DNA of 64,000 bases from Devosia neptuniae. Lineage in GTDB: Bacteria > Pseudomonadota > Alphaproteobacteria > Rhizobiales > Devosiaceae. Of this stretch, positions 16,499 to 25,697 are shown piece after piece; positions within the stretch are counted from its first letter, which is position 1; each line of letters begins with the position of its first letter. The translations under genes were made by a program, and so were the position numbers. A model generated the notes under the pieces. That model was not told where the DNA came from. It was given only the letters and a program-made list of their open reading frames with translations, and made no database searches. The DNA lies in contig NZ_CP104965.1 in assembly GCF_025452235.1 (NCBI RefSeq), positions 4,026,501 through 4,090,500 of the forward strand, written 5' to 3'.

Positions 16499-17383
16499 CT
16501 AGCTGTAGTGGACGCGCTTTTCGACCCAGCGGAACTGGACGAAAGTCAGCGCAATGACGAGGACCATGAGCACGATCGACTGAGCGGCGGCGCCCGAATA
16601 ATCGAGGCCTTTGAAGCCATCGATATAGATGTTGTAGACCATGACCTCGGTGGCCCCGATGGGCCCGCCCTCGGTCATGGTGTCGATCAGCCCGAAGCTG
16701 TCGGTGAAGCTGGAAATCAGGTTCATGATCATGAGGAAGAAGACGGTGGGCGCGATCAGCGGCAATTGCAGGTCGAGCATGCGCTGGAACGGGCGCGCAC
16801 CATCCATGGCCCCGGCCTCGGAGATCGATTTAGGGATCATCTGCAGAGCCGCGAGGAAGAAGATGAAATTGTAGCCGATGCCCAGCCAGGCATGGCAGAC
16901 AATGACCATGCCCAGAGCGTGCCAGCCATTGGTGGCAGGGCTCCAGATGCCGGGCCAGATATCGTTGATCGAGCCGATCAGGCCCGCTTCAGGCGAGAAG
17001 ATGAAGCGGAAGGCCACGCCGGCAGCGGGCGCCGCGATGGCATAGGGCCACACGAACACCGATTGGAAAATGCGAGTGCCCTTGAGCGCCCGATCCACGA
17101 ACATGGCGAGCATGAGCGCGATGGCCATGGACAGGCCCGTGGCACAGATGGCGTAGAAGGCGCTGCGGCCGACAGTGGCCCAATATTGGCTGTCGCGGAA
17201 GATGGCGAGAAAATTGGCGAAGCCAACCCAGGTATTGCCGCCGCCCCAGGCCTGTTCGAGCGTGAATGCCCAATAGAGCGCCTGTGATGTGGGCCAGTAG
17301 AAAAACACCAGCACCAGCAGGAGTTGGGGGGCTAGCAGCAACCAGGGCAAGGTGCCGTTACGATAGAATGCGCGTCGTTCCAT
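16499..17383 (-). CDS. ugpA: sn-glycerol-3-phosphate ABC transporter permease
   Basis: Inner-membrane permease of 294 residues. Its ending (GLDYSGAAAQSIVLMVLV followed by VQFRWVEKRVHY) and EAA loop (SISEAGAMDGARPFQRMLDLQLPLIAP) closely match E. coli UgpA from memory. The ATG at 17383 (MERRAFYRNG) is chosen over a start 33 bp upstream because UgpA proteins begin with a short basic stretch. It lies between ugpB and ugpE. Confidence 0.9.
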   Translation of the reverse strand: MERRAFYRNGTLPWLLLAPQLLLVLVFFYWPTSQALYWAFTLEQAWGGGNTWVGFANFLAIFRDSQYWATVGRSAFYAICATGLSMAIALMLAMFVDRALKGTRIFQSVFVWPYAIAAPAAGVAFRFIFSPEAGLIGSINDIWPGIWSPATNGWHALGMVIVCHAWLGIGYNFIFFLAALQMIPKSISEAGAMDGARPFQRMLDLQLPLIAPTVFFLMIMNLISSFTDSFGLIDTMTEGGPIGATEVMVYNIYIDGFKGLDYSGAAAQSIVLMVLVIALTFVQFRWVEKRVHYS

Positions 17384-17454
17384 GAACCATCCGCCTCGCA
17401 GAAAATAGCAATGCACGGACGGCTTTCGCCGCCCGCGCTTTGGTCATCGTCAGA

Positions 17455-18792
17455 TCAGGGGAGTTGCTGACCGGCATAGGTCTGCTCGAAGCGGCGCAGG
17501 ATTTCGTTGCTGCGCTCGGCGGCGCCATCAAGGGCCTGCTGCACGGGAACGTTGTTGAACAACACTTCCTGCATGGCGTCGGCGACTTCCTTGCGCACCG
17601 CGCCGAAATTGCCCAGGCGAACGCCGCGGGTATATTCGGTGGGCGGCGTGAAGGTCAGGCTTTCGATGGCCTGTTCGCGGCCCTTATAGGGCGCATTGGC
17701 GTAAAAGCCCTTGTCGGTCATGGCCTTGAAGCCCGAATTGGTCACCGGGATGTAGCCTGTCACGGTCGACCACCATTCGGCCTGCTTGGGAGTGGCGAGG
17801 AAAGCGTAGAACGCCGCCGCGCCCTTGTACTGCTCGGGGGTCGAGCCCTTGAGCGTCCACAGCGAAGCGCCGCCCACCAGCGTATTGGTGCGTTCGGTGC
17901 CTTCCCAGATCGGGAGCATGGCGACATCCCAATGCATGCCTTCAATGGCCTGCTTGGCGAAGGTGCCGTGATCGGCAATCGAGGAGGACGACATCTGGCA
18001 CTTGGCGTTGACGAAGGCGTCGTTGGCGGTTTCGCCGATGGCCTTGGACTTGGCGACGAACAGACCCTCGTCGTACATCTTCTTGATCCAGGTCAGCTGA
18101 TCGACAAACTTGCCGTGGTTGAATTCCACGGTGGCATCGAGCCCTTCATAGCCATTGCCCTTGGAAGCGATGGGCTGGTTGTGGGCAGCCGAGAACTGCT
18201 CCCACCACTGCCAGGTGCCGGTCGGATCGAACGCGACGGGGCAGTCATAGCCAGCGGCTTTGAGATCACGGGCGATCTTTTCGACCTGTTCCCAGGTCTG
18301 GGGAGCGCCTTCAAAACCGACGGCCTTGAGGGCGTCGGTATTGTAATAGAACATGGCCGTCGAGGAATTGAACGGCATGGAGAGCAGTTCGCCCTTCGAG
18401 GTCGAATAATACGAAGCGATGCCGGAGAAATAGTCGTCCCAATTGATCTGGTAGCCGTTTTCTTCCATCAACTGGCGCACCGGGATGTAGGCGCCCGACA
18501 GCATCAGGTCGAGCGTGCCGCCATCGCTGATCTGGGTGATGGTGGGCTGCTTGTTGGCGCGGAAAGCGGCAATGGTGTTCTGCAGGTTGGCTTCGTAATT
18601 ATCCTGGCTGACGCAGACGATCTCATAGTCGGCCTGCGACTCGTTGAAGGTCTTGCACATGTCCTGGATGCGTTCGCTGAGGTCGCCGGACAGGCCGTAC
18701 CAGAATTCGAACTTGGTGGCGGCAGAAGCCGGCGCCGCAACGCTCAGCGCGCTGGCAGCCAGAGCTGCACCGAACAGCCATTTGCTTGTCAT
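17455..18792 (-). CDS. ugpB: sn-glycerol-3-phosphate periplasmic binding protein
   Basis: Periplasmic binding protein of 445 residues with a Sec signal peptide (MTSKWLFG..., cleaved near APASAA). Diagnostic UgpB stretches are present: ANLQNTIAAFRANKQPTI, LLSMPFNSSTAMFYYN, NTLVGGASLWTL and TRGVRLGNFGAVRKEV. It should bind glycerol-3-phosphate and possibly glycerophosphodiesters. First gene of the minus-strand ugp operon, with a Pho-box-like repeat 84 bp upstream. Confidence 0.92.
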   Translation of the reverse strand: MTSKWLFGAALAASALSVAAPASAATKFEFWYGLSGDLSERIQDMCKTFNESQADYEIVCVSQDNYEANLQNTIAAFRANKQPTITQISDGGTLDLMLSGAYIPVRQLMEENGYQINWDDYFSGIASYYSTSKGELLSMPFNSSTAMFYYNTDALKAVGFEGAPQTWEQVEKIARDLKAAGYDCPVAFDPTGTWQWWEQFSAAHNQPIASKGNGYEGLDATVEFNHGKFVDQLTWIKKMYDEGLFVAKSKAIGETANDAFVNAKCQMSSSSIADHGTFAKQAIEGMHWDVAMLPIWEGTERTNTLVGGASLWTLKGSTPEQYKGAAAFYAFLATPKQAEWWSTVTGYIPVTNSGFKAMTDKGFYANAPYKGREQAIESLTFTPPTEYTRGVRLGNFGAVRKEVADAMQEVLFNNVPVQQALDGAAERSNEILRRFEQTYAGQQLP

Positions 18793-18875
18793 TTGGGTAG
18801 TCTCCGGGAATGGGTTGCGCTGTTGAAAGCGGCGCGACTCCTAGCCCCGGTGGTTGACGGAATGACTGCGTTGCG

Positions 18876-18893
18876 GTGACGGATCGATGACAT
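18876..18893 (-). promoter_or_regulatory. Putative Pho box upstream of ugpB
   Basis: On the minus strand, ATGTCAT and CCGTCAC are separated by 4 bp, so the GTCA cores are 11 bp apart as in PhoB direct repeats (CTGTCAT consensus). Each half-site differs by one base. It lies 84 bp upstream of ugpB, a gene known to be PhoB-controlled in other proteobacteria. The rest of 18793-18956 shows no further clear element. Confidence 0.55.
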
Positions 18894-18956
18894 TGCACAG
18901 CTGTGCGATGGATCGGGGTGTTTGGGGTGATTTGGTAGGTAGGATGGACCGGAGTG

Positions 18957-19069
18957 CCCCCACCTAGCCTCCCCCTGATAGGGGGAGGAACAGGCCGGTG
19001 CTTGCGACTCGGCCCAGTCCCAAGAGTGGAGATATCCCTCCCCCTATCAGGGGGAGGTTAGGAGGGGGT
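18957..19069. repeat. Long palindromic repeat, GGGGGAGG family
   Basis: Arms CCTCCCCCTGATAGGGGGAG and CTCCCCCTATCAGGGGGAGG are each hairpins and are complementary to each other, flanked by complementary CCCCCACCTAG and TTAGGAGGGGG-type ends. It fills the gap between ugpB and the next minus-strand gene and may separate the two transcripts. Confidence 0.85.
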
Positions 19070-19100
19070 ATCCGCTAAAAAGCGCCCTCCTCCCCAGCCC

Positions 19101-20300
19101 CTAATCAAAAAATCCCACATCCTCTTCCATCAAATACGGCTTGGCCGCCTTGGCATCGATATCGAGCCCCAGCCCCGGTCCCGGCAGCAGATCAACCATG
19201 GAATCATTGACGATGCGGCCAGCCGGCAGCCCCGTCACGATATCTTCCCACCACGGATCGGATGCGCTGGGATATTCGAACGCGATATAGTTGGCCGGCA
19301 GCGTGGCGCACACATTGATCAGCGCCCCCAGGCCCAGCAGCCCATTGGCCGTGCCATGCGGGGCCATCATGATCGAGTGCATATAGGCGTGCTCGGCCAC
19401 CCATTTGAGTTCGGCAATGCCCCCGATATCAGCCGGATCCGGCCCCACGACCCGCACCGCCTGCGTCTCGATCAGTTCCTTGAAATTGTGCCTGAGATAA
19501 ATCTGCTCGCCGGTATGGATGGGCGTCGAGGTCGAGGTGGTCAGCTCGCGATAGGCCTGCGGATTGACCCAGGGGACATAGTCGCCGGTCAGCATGTCCT
19601 CGAGCCACATCAGGTTGTACTTTTCCACCGCCTGAGCAAAGCGGATGGCGTCGGGCAGGAACCAGCCGGGGCCGCAATCGAGCGCCAGGCTGACCTTGTC
19701 GCCCAGCACTTCCTTCATGGCGATGACGCAATCGAGCATGTGATTGAAGGCGTGCTCGCTGATCTGCCCCTGGTCCATGGCGCCGTGATAGGCAGGCGGC
19801 TGGCTCACGCCATAGTGGAAGTCCTCCACATTGCGCTTCATGTTGGAATGAAAGCCAATGCCCTGCTTGACCATGAAGAAGTTCTCGGGCCGCTCCTTCA
19901 TCCATTTGACGTCGGCGGCATAATCCTCGGGCCTATCGCCCGTGCGCTTCTGGCGGATCGAGCCATTATAGACGCGCACCTTGTCGCGCACCTTGCCGCC
20001 GAGCAGCTTGTAGGCCGGTACATTGGCCGCCTTGCCGGCAATGTCCCACAGCGCATGTTCGATAGCGCTGACAGCAGCGCCGTAGGGCTTGAAGCTGCCG
20101 CGCTGGCGGATTTTGAGCATCACCCGCTCGACATCGGTGGGGTCCTCACCGATCAGCGCCTCGCGGAAATGCAGCACCCAGGGTTTGAGATAGGGCTTGG
20201 TATATTCCACCTCGCCCAGGCCATAGAGCCCCTCATCGGTAACGATGCGGACGATGGGATGCCGGCCGATAACAGCGCAGCGCAGATCGGTGATTTTCAT
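19101..20300 (-). CDS. Enolase-superfamily sugar acid dehydratase, mandelate racemase/ManD-like (first copy)
   Basis: Protein of 399 residues with the two-domain enolase fold. Metal ligands are visible as Asp in LALDCGPGWFL, Glu in WLEDML and Glu in HTGEQIYL; MMAPHGTANG carries the likely catalytic His. The family dehydrates acid sugars such as galactonate, mannonate or gluconate. It differs clearly from the two other enolase-family genes of this locus. It is the last gene of the minus-strand operon led by the GntR gene. The exact acid sugar cannot be told from sequence. Confidence 0.82.
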   Translation of the reverse strand: MKITDLRCAVIGRHPIVRIVTDEGLYGLGEVEYTKPYLKPWVLHFREALIGEDPTDVERVMLKIRQRGSFKPYGAAVSAIEHALWDIAGKAANVPAYKLLGGKVRDKVRVYNGSIRQKRTGDRPEDYAADVKWMKERPENFFMVKQGIGFHSNMKRNVEDFHYGVSQPPAYHGAMDQGQISEHAFNHMLDCVIAMKEVLGDKVSLALDCGPGWFLPDAIRFAQAVEKYNLMWLEDMLTGDYVPWVNPQAYRELTTSTSTPIHTGEQIYLRHNFKELIETQAVRVVGPDPADIGGIAELKWVAEHAYMHSIMMAPHGTANGLLGLGALINVCATLPANYIAFEYPSASDPWWEDIVTGLPAGRIVNDSMVDLLPGPGLGLDIDAKAAKPYLMEEDVGFFD

Positions 20301-20309
20301 GGAAAATGC

Positions 20310-20636
20310 CTATTGCACGGACGAGAAGGCGGTGGGCGTCAGGAACTGGCTGGAGATATTGGCGAGGATGGGCCCATCGCGCTCGGAATCGTCGCGAACC
20401 TTGTGCCATTCCGGATCGGTGACGAAGGCCTTCCACTTGGTTTCGCGCTCGGCGAGGGATTCCCAGGCGACGAAATAGGTCAGCCGATTGCTGCTTTCGC
20501 CCACGGCGGTGGTGAAGAATCCCGCCTGGCGGATGCCGTGTTTGTCCCACAGCTTGAGCGTGTGGTCGCCAAAGCGCTTGAGCAGCGCCGGCAGGCGGTT
20601 GGGCAGGCACTCGTAGATTCTCAGCTCGTAGATCAT
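20310..20636 (-). CDS. NIPSNAP family protein
   Basis: Small protein of 108 residues with the NIPSNAP signature MIYELRIYEC at its start and a ferredoxin-like fold pattern (QAGFFTTAVGESSNRLTYFVAWESLAER). NIPSNAP proteins form dimeric alpha-beta barrels and are often found next to sugar acid or aromatic catabolic genes; the function is not established. It lies 9 bp before the first enolase-superfamily gene. The ATG at 20636 was chosen to begin at the conserved motif. Confidence 0.8.
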   Translation of the reverse strand: MIYELRIYECLPNRLPALLKRFGDHTLKLWDKHGIRQAGFFTTAVGESSNRLTYFVAWESLAERETKWKAFVTDPEWHKVRDDSERDGPILANISSQFLTPTAFSSVQ

Positions 20637-20659
20637 CGAACGTCCGTTCTGTGTACTTG

Positions 20660-20774
20660 GCCCCACCCCACCCTTGATCCCTCCCCATCGGAGGGGAGGG
20701 AGACGACTGCGGGTTCAGCGGGGTCTGGATCAGGCTCCCTCCCCCTTATGGGGAGGGCGTCAGGTTGGGGCGGC
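20660..20774. repeat. Palindromic repeat, GGGGGAGG family
   Basis: Left CCTCCCCATCGGAGGGGAGG and right CCTCCCCCTTATGGGGAGGG arms, flanked by complementary CCCCACCC and GGTTGGGG ends, fill the gap between the third enolase-family gene and the NIPSNAP gene of the minus-strand operon. The centre is not self-complementary, unlike other copies. Confidence 0.75.
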
Positions 20775-20790
20775 CTGACCGCCAATGCAA

Positions 20791-22152
20791 TCAGCTCCAG
20801 GTGCGATCCCAGGAATATTCGTCATCCCATTGCTCGGTGCTCTGCCAGATGCCTTTGACACCCTCCTGCAGGTGCTGGCTGATGACCTCGTCGACCACAT
20901 CGTCAATGCCCAGGCCCGGCTTGTCGGGCACGGTGATGAAGCCGTTCTTGACCAGCGGCTTGGGCAGGCCGGTGACGATATCGTCCCACCAGGGCACGTC
21001 GACCGTGTGATATTCGAGCGCCATGAAGTTTTCCGTGGCGACCGCAACATGGGCGGCGGCCATGGCGGCGATGGGGCTTTCGGCCATGTGGATGGCCATG
21101 GCAATGCCATGCTCCTGCGCCGCATCGCCGATTTTCTTGGTCTCGTAGATGCCGCCCGAGGTCAGCACGTCGGGATGGATGACCGAGATGCCCGATTTGA
21201 GCAGCGGCTCGAAGCCTTCCTTGAGGTAGATATCCTCGCCCGTGCAGATCGGCACGGTGGTGGCTTCCTGCAGCTGCCGATATTGGTCGGCATATTGCCA
21301 GGGGATCACGTCCTCCAGCCATGCCGGCACGTATTTCTCGATCCGCCGCGCCAGGCGGATGCCGTTTTGCAGCGAGATATGGCCGACATGGTCGATGGCG
21401 AGCGGCACTTCGTAACCGATGACCTCGCGGACTTCGTGGATATATTGCTCGAGCAGGTCGATGCCCTTGTCGGTGAAATGCAGGCCGCTAAACGGGTGGC
21501 GGACATTGTGAATGTCGTAGACCGCATTGCGCGCCCGCCGGTCCTCCATGGTCTTGACCGGGCCGCGGCCGGGATGGACCCGATACCCTTCGAGCGAGCC
21601 GGATGGCGCGACGACCGCGCCGGGAATATCGGCGATCTGCATCAGGCCCAGATCCATCTTGAGGAAGGTGAACCCCAGATCCATACGCTCTTTGAGCCGC
21701 TTGCCGGTTTCGGTGCCGCTGGGCTTGTCGGCGTCGGTATCGCAATAGATACGCACTTTCTCGCGGAAACGGCCTCCCAGCATCTGGTAGATCGGCACGC
21801 CATAGGCCTTGCCCGCGAGGTCCCACAGCGCGATTTCCACCGCCGAAACGCCCCCGCCCTGCCTGCCATGGCCGCCGAATTGCTTGATGCGGCGGAACAG
21901 GCGATCGATATCGCAGGGATTTTCGCCGATCAGCCGGCTCTTGAGCATCAGCGCGTAGGTGGCGCTGGCGCCATCGCGCACTTCGCCCAGGCCGACAATG
22001 CCCTGATTGGTATAAATCTTGAGCAGCGCGGAGGTGAACGGCGCGCCGACAATTTCGGCTACGCGCAGATCGGTAATGCGCAAATCGCTGGGCCGCGAGC
22101 TGGTGCGGACATTATTCTCAATGCTGTCGGCGGCCTCCAAAGTGGTCGTCAT
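20791..22152 (-). CDS. Enolase-superfamily sugar acid dehydratase, ManD/RspA-like (second copy)
   Basis: Protein of 453 residues with an enolase N-terminal cap and TIM barrel. Metal ligands appear in [16 protein letters not shown] and [16 protein letters not shown] holds a late His. The insert with residues [18 protein letters not shown] is reminiscent of mannonate dehydratase-like proteins. It is followed by the NIPSNAP and first enolase-family genes and preceded by the GntR gene 29 bp upstream. The ATG at 22152 was preferred to the adjacent TTG. The substrate is unknown. Confidence 0.82.
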   Translation of the reverse strand: MTTTLEAADSIENNVRTSSRPSDLRITDLRVAEIVGAPFTSALLKIYTNQGIVGLGEVRDGASATYALMLKSRLIGENPCDIDRLFRRIKQFGGHGRQGGGVSAVEIALWDLAGKAYGVPIYQMLGGRFREKVRIYCDTDADKPSGTETGKRLKERMDLGFTFLKMDLGLMQIADIPGAVVAPSGSLEGYRVHPGRGPVKTMEDRRARNAVYDIHNVRHPFSGLHFTDKGIDLLEQYIHEVREVIGYEVPLAIDHVGHISLQNGIRLARRIEKYVPAWLEDVIPWQYADQYRQLQEATTVPICTGEDIYLKEGFEPLLKSGISVIHPDVLTSGGIYETKKIGDAAQEHGIAMAIHMAESPIAAMAAAHVAVATENFMALEYHTVDVPWWDDIVTGLPKPLVKNGFITVPDKPGLGIDDVVDEVISQHLQEGVKGIWQSTEQWDDEYSWDRTWS

Positions 22153-22181
22153 CAATTCCCCTCCTCAGAAAAATTTTGTTT

Positions 22182-22877
22182 TTATGTCAGCGGCTTGCGG
22201 GCTCCGGTGGCGCGGGCAAGGCGCATATGCTCGATAATGTGCCGGCCCGACCCCTCGACATGGGCAGCAATGACCGCGGCGGCCCGATCGGCATCCTGGG
22301 CGCGGATGGCCTCGATCAGTTCGTGATGCTCGCGCAGCACGGCGACGCGGCGGCTGAGCGAGGTCGGAAAGCGCCGGCTGATGGCGCGCAGCACTTCGCG
22401 ATGGCGCCACCACAAATCGGCAGCGTGGCGATTGTAGTGCCGGTCATAGATGACCTCGTGGAACCGGGTATCGAGCTGGCCGTGCCGGTTGGGGTCGCTG
22501 AAATTGAGCGCTTCGATCTCGGCCTGAATCTCCTCGAGCTGGGCGATATCGGCCTCGGTGGCGATGCCGACGAACCAGCGGGTCAGCGCCGGTTCGATCA
22601 GCGCGGCGATCTCGATAATGTCGCGCACGAAATTCTCGTCGATCGGGCGGACCCGCGCCCCGCGATGGGGCTCCATGATGACGAAATCCTCGCCACGCAA
22701 TTGCTGCAGCGCCTCACGAATGGGGTTGGTCGAGGTGCCGTAGCGCTTGGCCAGATCGGCGACCTTGAGGCGTTCATTGGGCCCGATCTTGCCCGAAATA
22801 ATGTCCTCCCGGATCAGCTCGTAGATCGAAGCTGGCACGGGTTCGACATCAATCGTGGCGGCAGGCTGAGTATCCAT
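22182..22877 (-). CDS. GntR-family transcriptional regulator, FadR/FCD subfamily
   Basis: Regulator of 231 residues: N-terminal winged helix (residues ~15-85, IGPNERLKVADLAKRYGTSTNPIREALQQL) and an all-helical FCD ligand domain with the expected metal-binding histidines (DTRFHEVIYDRHYN, later RRVAVLREHHELI and HVEGSGRHI). FCD regulators of sugar acid pathways respond to the acid or its keto product. It diverges from the ABC transporter operon, with a perfect AATAATGT/ACATTATT repeat between them as the likely operator. Confidence 0.88.
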   Translation of the reverse strand: MDTQPAATIDVEPVPASIYELIREDIISGKIGPNERLKVADLAKRYGTSTNPIREALQQLRGEDFVIMEPHRGARVRPIDENFVRDIIEIAALIEPALTRWFVGIATEADIAQLEEIQAEIEALNFSDPNRHGQLDTRFHEVIYDRHYNRHAADLWWRHREVLRAISRRFPTSLSRRVAVLREHHELIEAIRAQDADRAAAVIAAHVEGSGRHIIEHMRLARATGARKPLT

Positions 22878-22939
22878 AATTGCCTTGTTTATGGGCAGTC
22901 AGCACACAAGCCAAGGGGTTTTGCACATTAAAACTCAAA

Positions 22940-22964
22940 AATAATGTACGATCCAAACATTATT
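22940..22964. promoter_or_regulatory. Putative GntR operator
   Basis: The perfect inverted repeat AATAATGT-N9-ACATTATT is 63 bp from the GntR start and 194 bp from the binding-protein start, inside the divergent promoter region. It is unusually AT-rich for this genome, as expected of a promoter with an operator. Confidence 0.5.
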
Positions 22965-23080
22965 GACAGACAAGTAGCAGTCTGGAACTGTCCAGCGTGG
23001 GAGACACGGCAAAAGCCGGCCCCAAGGGGTGGAGCAGCGAAACGGCAACGTTTTTTAGCGCGCCCCAATGACTAAGGAGG

Positions 23081-23128
23081 CGCAGCTGAAGCTGCGAGGA
23101 AGCCCAGGTTCGGCCGAGGGGGCTGAAC
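23081..23128 (+). promoter_or_regulatory. Structured leader of the sugar-acid binding protein mRNA
   Basis: Two hairpins precede the binding-protein gene: CGCAGC-TGAA-GCTGCG (23081-23096) and GTTCGGCC-GAGGG-GGCTGAAC (23108-23128, one G-T pair). An AAGGAGG lies just before the first hairpin and the real ribosome site GAGGAGGA follows the second. They may stabilise the highly expressed message or modulate its translation. Confidence 0.4.
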
Positions 23129-23157
23129 GGTCTTCCGACTACGAGGAGGACTTTTTG

Positions 23158-24654
23158 ATGACGAATTCGCAGGGCTCGCCTGATCGTCGGCGGCTGCTTG
23201 GCTATGCCATGGCGGCGCTGACCACGGCGTCGCTGATGTCGAGCACCGTTTATGCGCAGAGCGTCGATCTGAGCCAATGGTCGCCGGACTACGTGAAGTC
23301 GATCGCGGGCACCAAGGACTTCGACGCCGCCAAGGATTGCGGCGCGGTCGTGCCCAACGATTATGCCGGCAATGTCAGCTACTGGTATACCGGCCCGTTC
23401 GAAGCCGATCCGCAGATCGCGCACGAACAGGACAAGGCGTTCTGGGACGCGTTCCACGCCGCCTACCCCAACATCAAGACCGACGTTCAGTCGATCACCT
23501 ATAACGAACTGCTCGACAAGTTCCGCACGGCCCTGCTCGGCAATTCGGCCCCAATGGTCATCCGCCTGCAGATTCTCGGCGGCGTCGAATTTGCCGCCAA
23601 GGGCTATCTGAACCCGGTCAAGCCGGAAGACTACGGCTTCACCGTCGCCGATTTCTGGCCCGGCGCGCTCAAGTCGGTGACCTACGACAACACGCTTTAC
23701 GGCCTGCCCACCAATAACGAGACCATGGCCTTCATCTGGAACGCCAAGGTGTTCAAGGACGCTGGGCTCGACCCGGAAAAGGCACCGGCAACCTGGGACG
23801 ACGTGGTCGCCTATTCCAAGCAGATCCACGACAAGCTGGGCATTTCCGGCTATGGCCTCGTAGCCAAGCAGAATGCCGGCAATACGCCGTTCCGTTTCAT
23901 GCCCCAGCTTTGGGCCTATGGTGGCGGCTCCCTCGACGAAGCCACCGCCAACCCGACCTACAAGACGGTCGAGATCAACAATGCCGGCTCCAAGGCCGCC
24001 TTGCAGGCTGCGTACCAGATGTACGCCGTCGACAAGTCGGTGCCGGTTTCGGCCCTCACCAATACCCAGGCCGAAAACCAGGCGCCGTTCATCGCCGGCC
24101 AACTCGGCATGATGATCGCCCATCCGGCCGAATACGCCAAGATGCTGGATCTCGCCAGCAAGGCTACCGGCGCCGATAAGGCCACGGCAGACGCCGTGGT
24201 CGAAAACATGCGCTATGGCCTGATGCCGACGGGACCCGACGGCAAGCGCGCCGTCGTGTTCGGCGGCTCCAACATCCACGTGGTCAAGCCGGAATTCGTC
24301 GATGGCGGCAAGGTGGACGAGCAGGCCGTCAAGGCGCTGATCTGCATGTGGGACAGCCCGGAATGGTCGACCAAGCTGGCCTGGGTCGGCTCCAATCCCG
24401 GCAACATCAATGGTTTCCTGACCTCCGCCATGAAGGAGCGCCTGGATACCATCAAGTTCCTCGACGTCACCACCTCGATGCTGCCCAACGGCATCCCGTT
24501 CCCGGTCCTGCCGGAATCGCCCGAGATCATGAACATCGTGGTTCCGGACATGCTGCAAAACGCCCTCACCGGCAACATGACGGTCGATCAGGCGACTGAA
24601 GACGCCGCCAAGAAGATCGAGACCATTATCGGTGGTGGTGGCGGCGGCATCTGA
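23158..24654 (+). CDS. Extracellular solute-binding protein of a CUT1 sugar ABC transporter, Tat-type signal
   Basis: Protein of 498 residues. The N-terminus DRRRLLGYAMAALTTASLMSSTVYA has twin arginines and a hydrophobic core, resembling a Tat signal with cleavage after YAQ. The body has type-1 binding protein features (NNETMAFIWNAKVFKDAGLDPEKAPATWDD). It ends in a run of glycines. The ATG at 23158 follows GAGGAGGA; the in-frame ATG at 23068 would place 30 extra residues before the signal and was rejected. It should bind the sugar acid or oligosaccharide processed by the neighbouring dehydratases. Confidence 0.87.
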   Translation: MTNSQGSPDRRRLLGYAMAALTTASLMSSTVYAQSVDLSQWSPDYVKSIAGTKDFDAAKDCGAVVPNDYAGNVSYWYTGPFEADPQIAHEQDKAFWDAFHAAYPNIKTDVQSITYNELLDKFRTALLGNSAPMVIRLQILGGVEFAAKGYLNPVKPEDYGFTVADFWPGALKSVTYDNTLYGLPTNNETMAFIWNAKVFKDAGLDPEKAPATWDDVVAYSKQIHDKLGISGYGLVAKQNAGNTPFRFMPQLWAYGGGSLDEATANPTYKTVEINNAGSKAALQAAYQMYAVDKSVPVSALTNTQAENQAPFIAGQLGMMIAHPAEYAKMLDLASKATGADKATADAVVENMRYGLMPTGPDGKRAVVFGGSNIHVVKPEFVDGGKVDEQAVKALICMWDSPEWSTKLAWVGSNPGNINGFLTSAMKERLDTIKFLDVTTSMLPNGIPFPVLPESPEIMNIVVPDMLQNALTGNMTVDQATEDAAKKIETIIGGGGGGI

Positions 24655-24731
24655 CCTGCCTCTCGGCAAATCTCGGGCCGGCGGCCACTCGTCGCCGGTC
24701 TTTCTATTCATAGTCAAAGGGTGGTGCCACG

Positions 24732-25697
24732 GTGAGCAACGTACAGGGACAAGCGATCTTCCGGGATGTTCCTGGCCAGGCGCCCAAGCGGGCCAATCTC
24801 GGCCAGCGCATGTACACCAGCCGCTTCGACTACCTCTATGTTGCGCCAGCGCTGCTGGTGATGCTGATCGTGATCGCCTATCCGGTCTACTACACGATCG
24901 AACTCAGCTTCTATAAAACCCCAGCCAGCCTGTCGCTGGCCGACAAGACCTTCACCGGCTTCGATAACTACGCGACGGTCCTCAACAGCGCGATCTTCTG
25001 GAAGGTCACCTGGCAGACCATCATCTGGACCGTGCTGTCGACGCTGTTCTCGTTCATGATCGGGCTGGGCGCCGCCCTGGCGCTGCATCGGGCCTTCATC
25101 GGCCGGGCACTGCTGCGCGGGCTCCTGCTGATCCCCTGGGTGGTCAGCGCAGTGGCCGCCTCCTATGTGTGGAAGTGGCTCTACCATTCCGATTTCGGCG
25201 CCATCGGCGCACTGCTCAACGCTGTTGGGCTGACCAAGGGCCCGGTCAATTTCATCGATAACTCCACCACATCGCTCTACGCCCTGATCGTCGTCAATGT
25301 GTGGAAGGAGTTCTCCTTCGCCATGATCATGCTGATGGCCGGGCTGCAAACCGTGCCCGAATCCCTGTTGCGGGCGGCGCAGGTGGATGGCGCCACGGCC
25401 TGGCAGCGGTTCTGGCACGTGACCTTCCCGCAATTGCAGGGCGTCTCGACCGTGACGGTGTTGCTGTTGGTGGTGCAGAATTTCAACTCGTTCATCATCC
25501 CCTTCATCATGACCGGTGGCGGGCCGGTGGGCTCGACGCAGATCTGGATCACCCACATCTACGAGCTGGCCTTCCTGCGCCAGAACTGGGGGGTTGGCGC
25601 GGCCTATGCGGTGCTGCTGTTCCTGATCATGATGGTGCTGGGCTATTTCTATGTCCGCGCCCTCACCCGCGGCGATGACAAGAGGGCTGGCGCATGA
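24732..25697 (+). CDS. Sugar ABC transporter permease, MalF/UgpA type
   Basis: Inner-membrane permease of 321 residues with six predicted spans after a ~35-residue cytoplasmic start (YLYVAPALLVMLIVIAYPVYYTIELSFY is the first). The EAA loop is LLRAAQVDGATAWQRFWHVTFPQLQ. It starts with GTG and overlaps the second permease by 4 bp (ATGA-type). It is part of the binding protein-permease-permease-ATPase operon that continues into the galactonate dehydratase-like gene. Confidence 0.9.
   Translation: MSNVQGQAIFRDVPGQAPKRANLGQRMYTSRFDYLYVAPALLVMLIVIAYPVYYTIELSFYKTPASLSLADKTFTGFDNYATVLNSAIFWKVTWQTIIWTVLSTLFSFMIGLGAALALHRAFIGRALLRGLLLIPWVVSAVAASYVWKWLYHSDFGAIGALLNAVGLTKGPVNFIDNSTTSLYALIVVNVWKEFSFAMIMLMAGLQTVPESLLRAAQVDGATAWQRFWHVTFPQLQGVSTVTVLLLVVQNFNSFIIPFIMTGGGPVGSTQIWITHIYELAFLRQNWGVGAAYAVLLFLIMMVLGYFYVRALTRGDDKRAGA

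Noticed and set aside
23068..23157. Upstream ATG start for the sugar acid binding protein
   Set aside because: It would put 30 charged residues before the signal peptide; GAGGAGGA before the ATG at 23158 supports the downstream start.
22960..24717. 585-residue open frame on the minus strand
   Set aside because: Antisense to the sugar acid binding-protein gene, whose Tat signal, ribosome site and family motifs identify the real frame.
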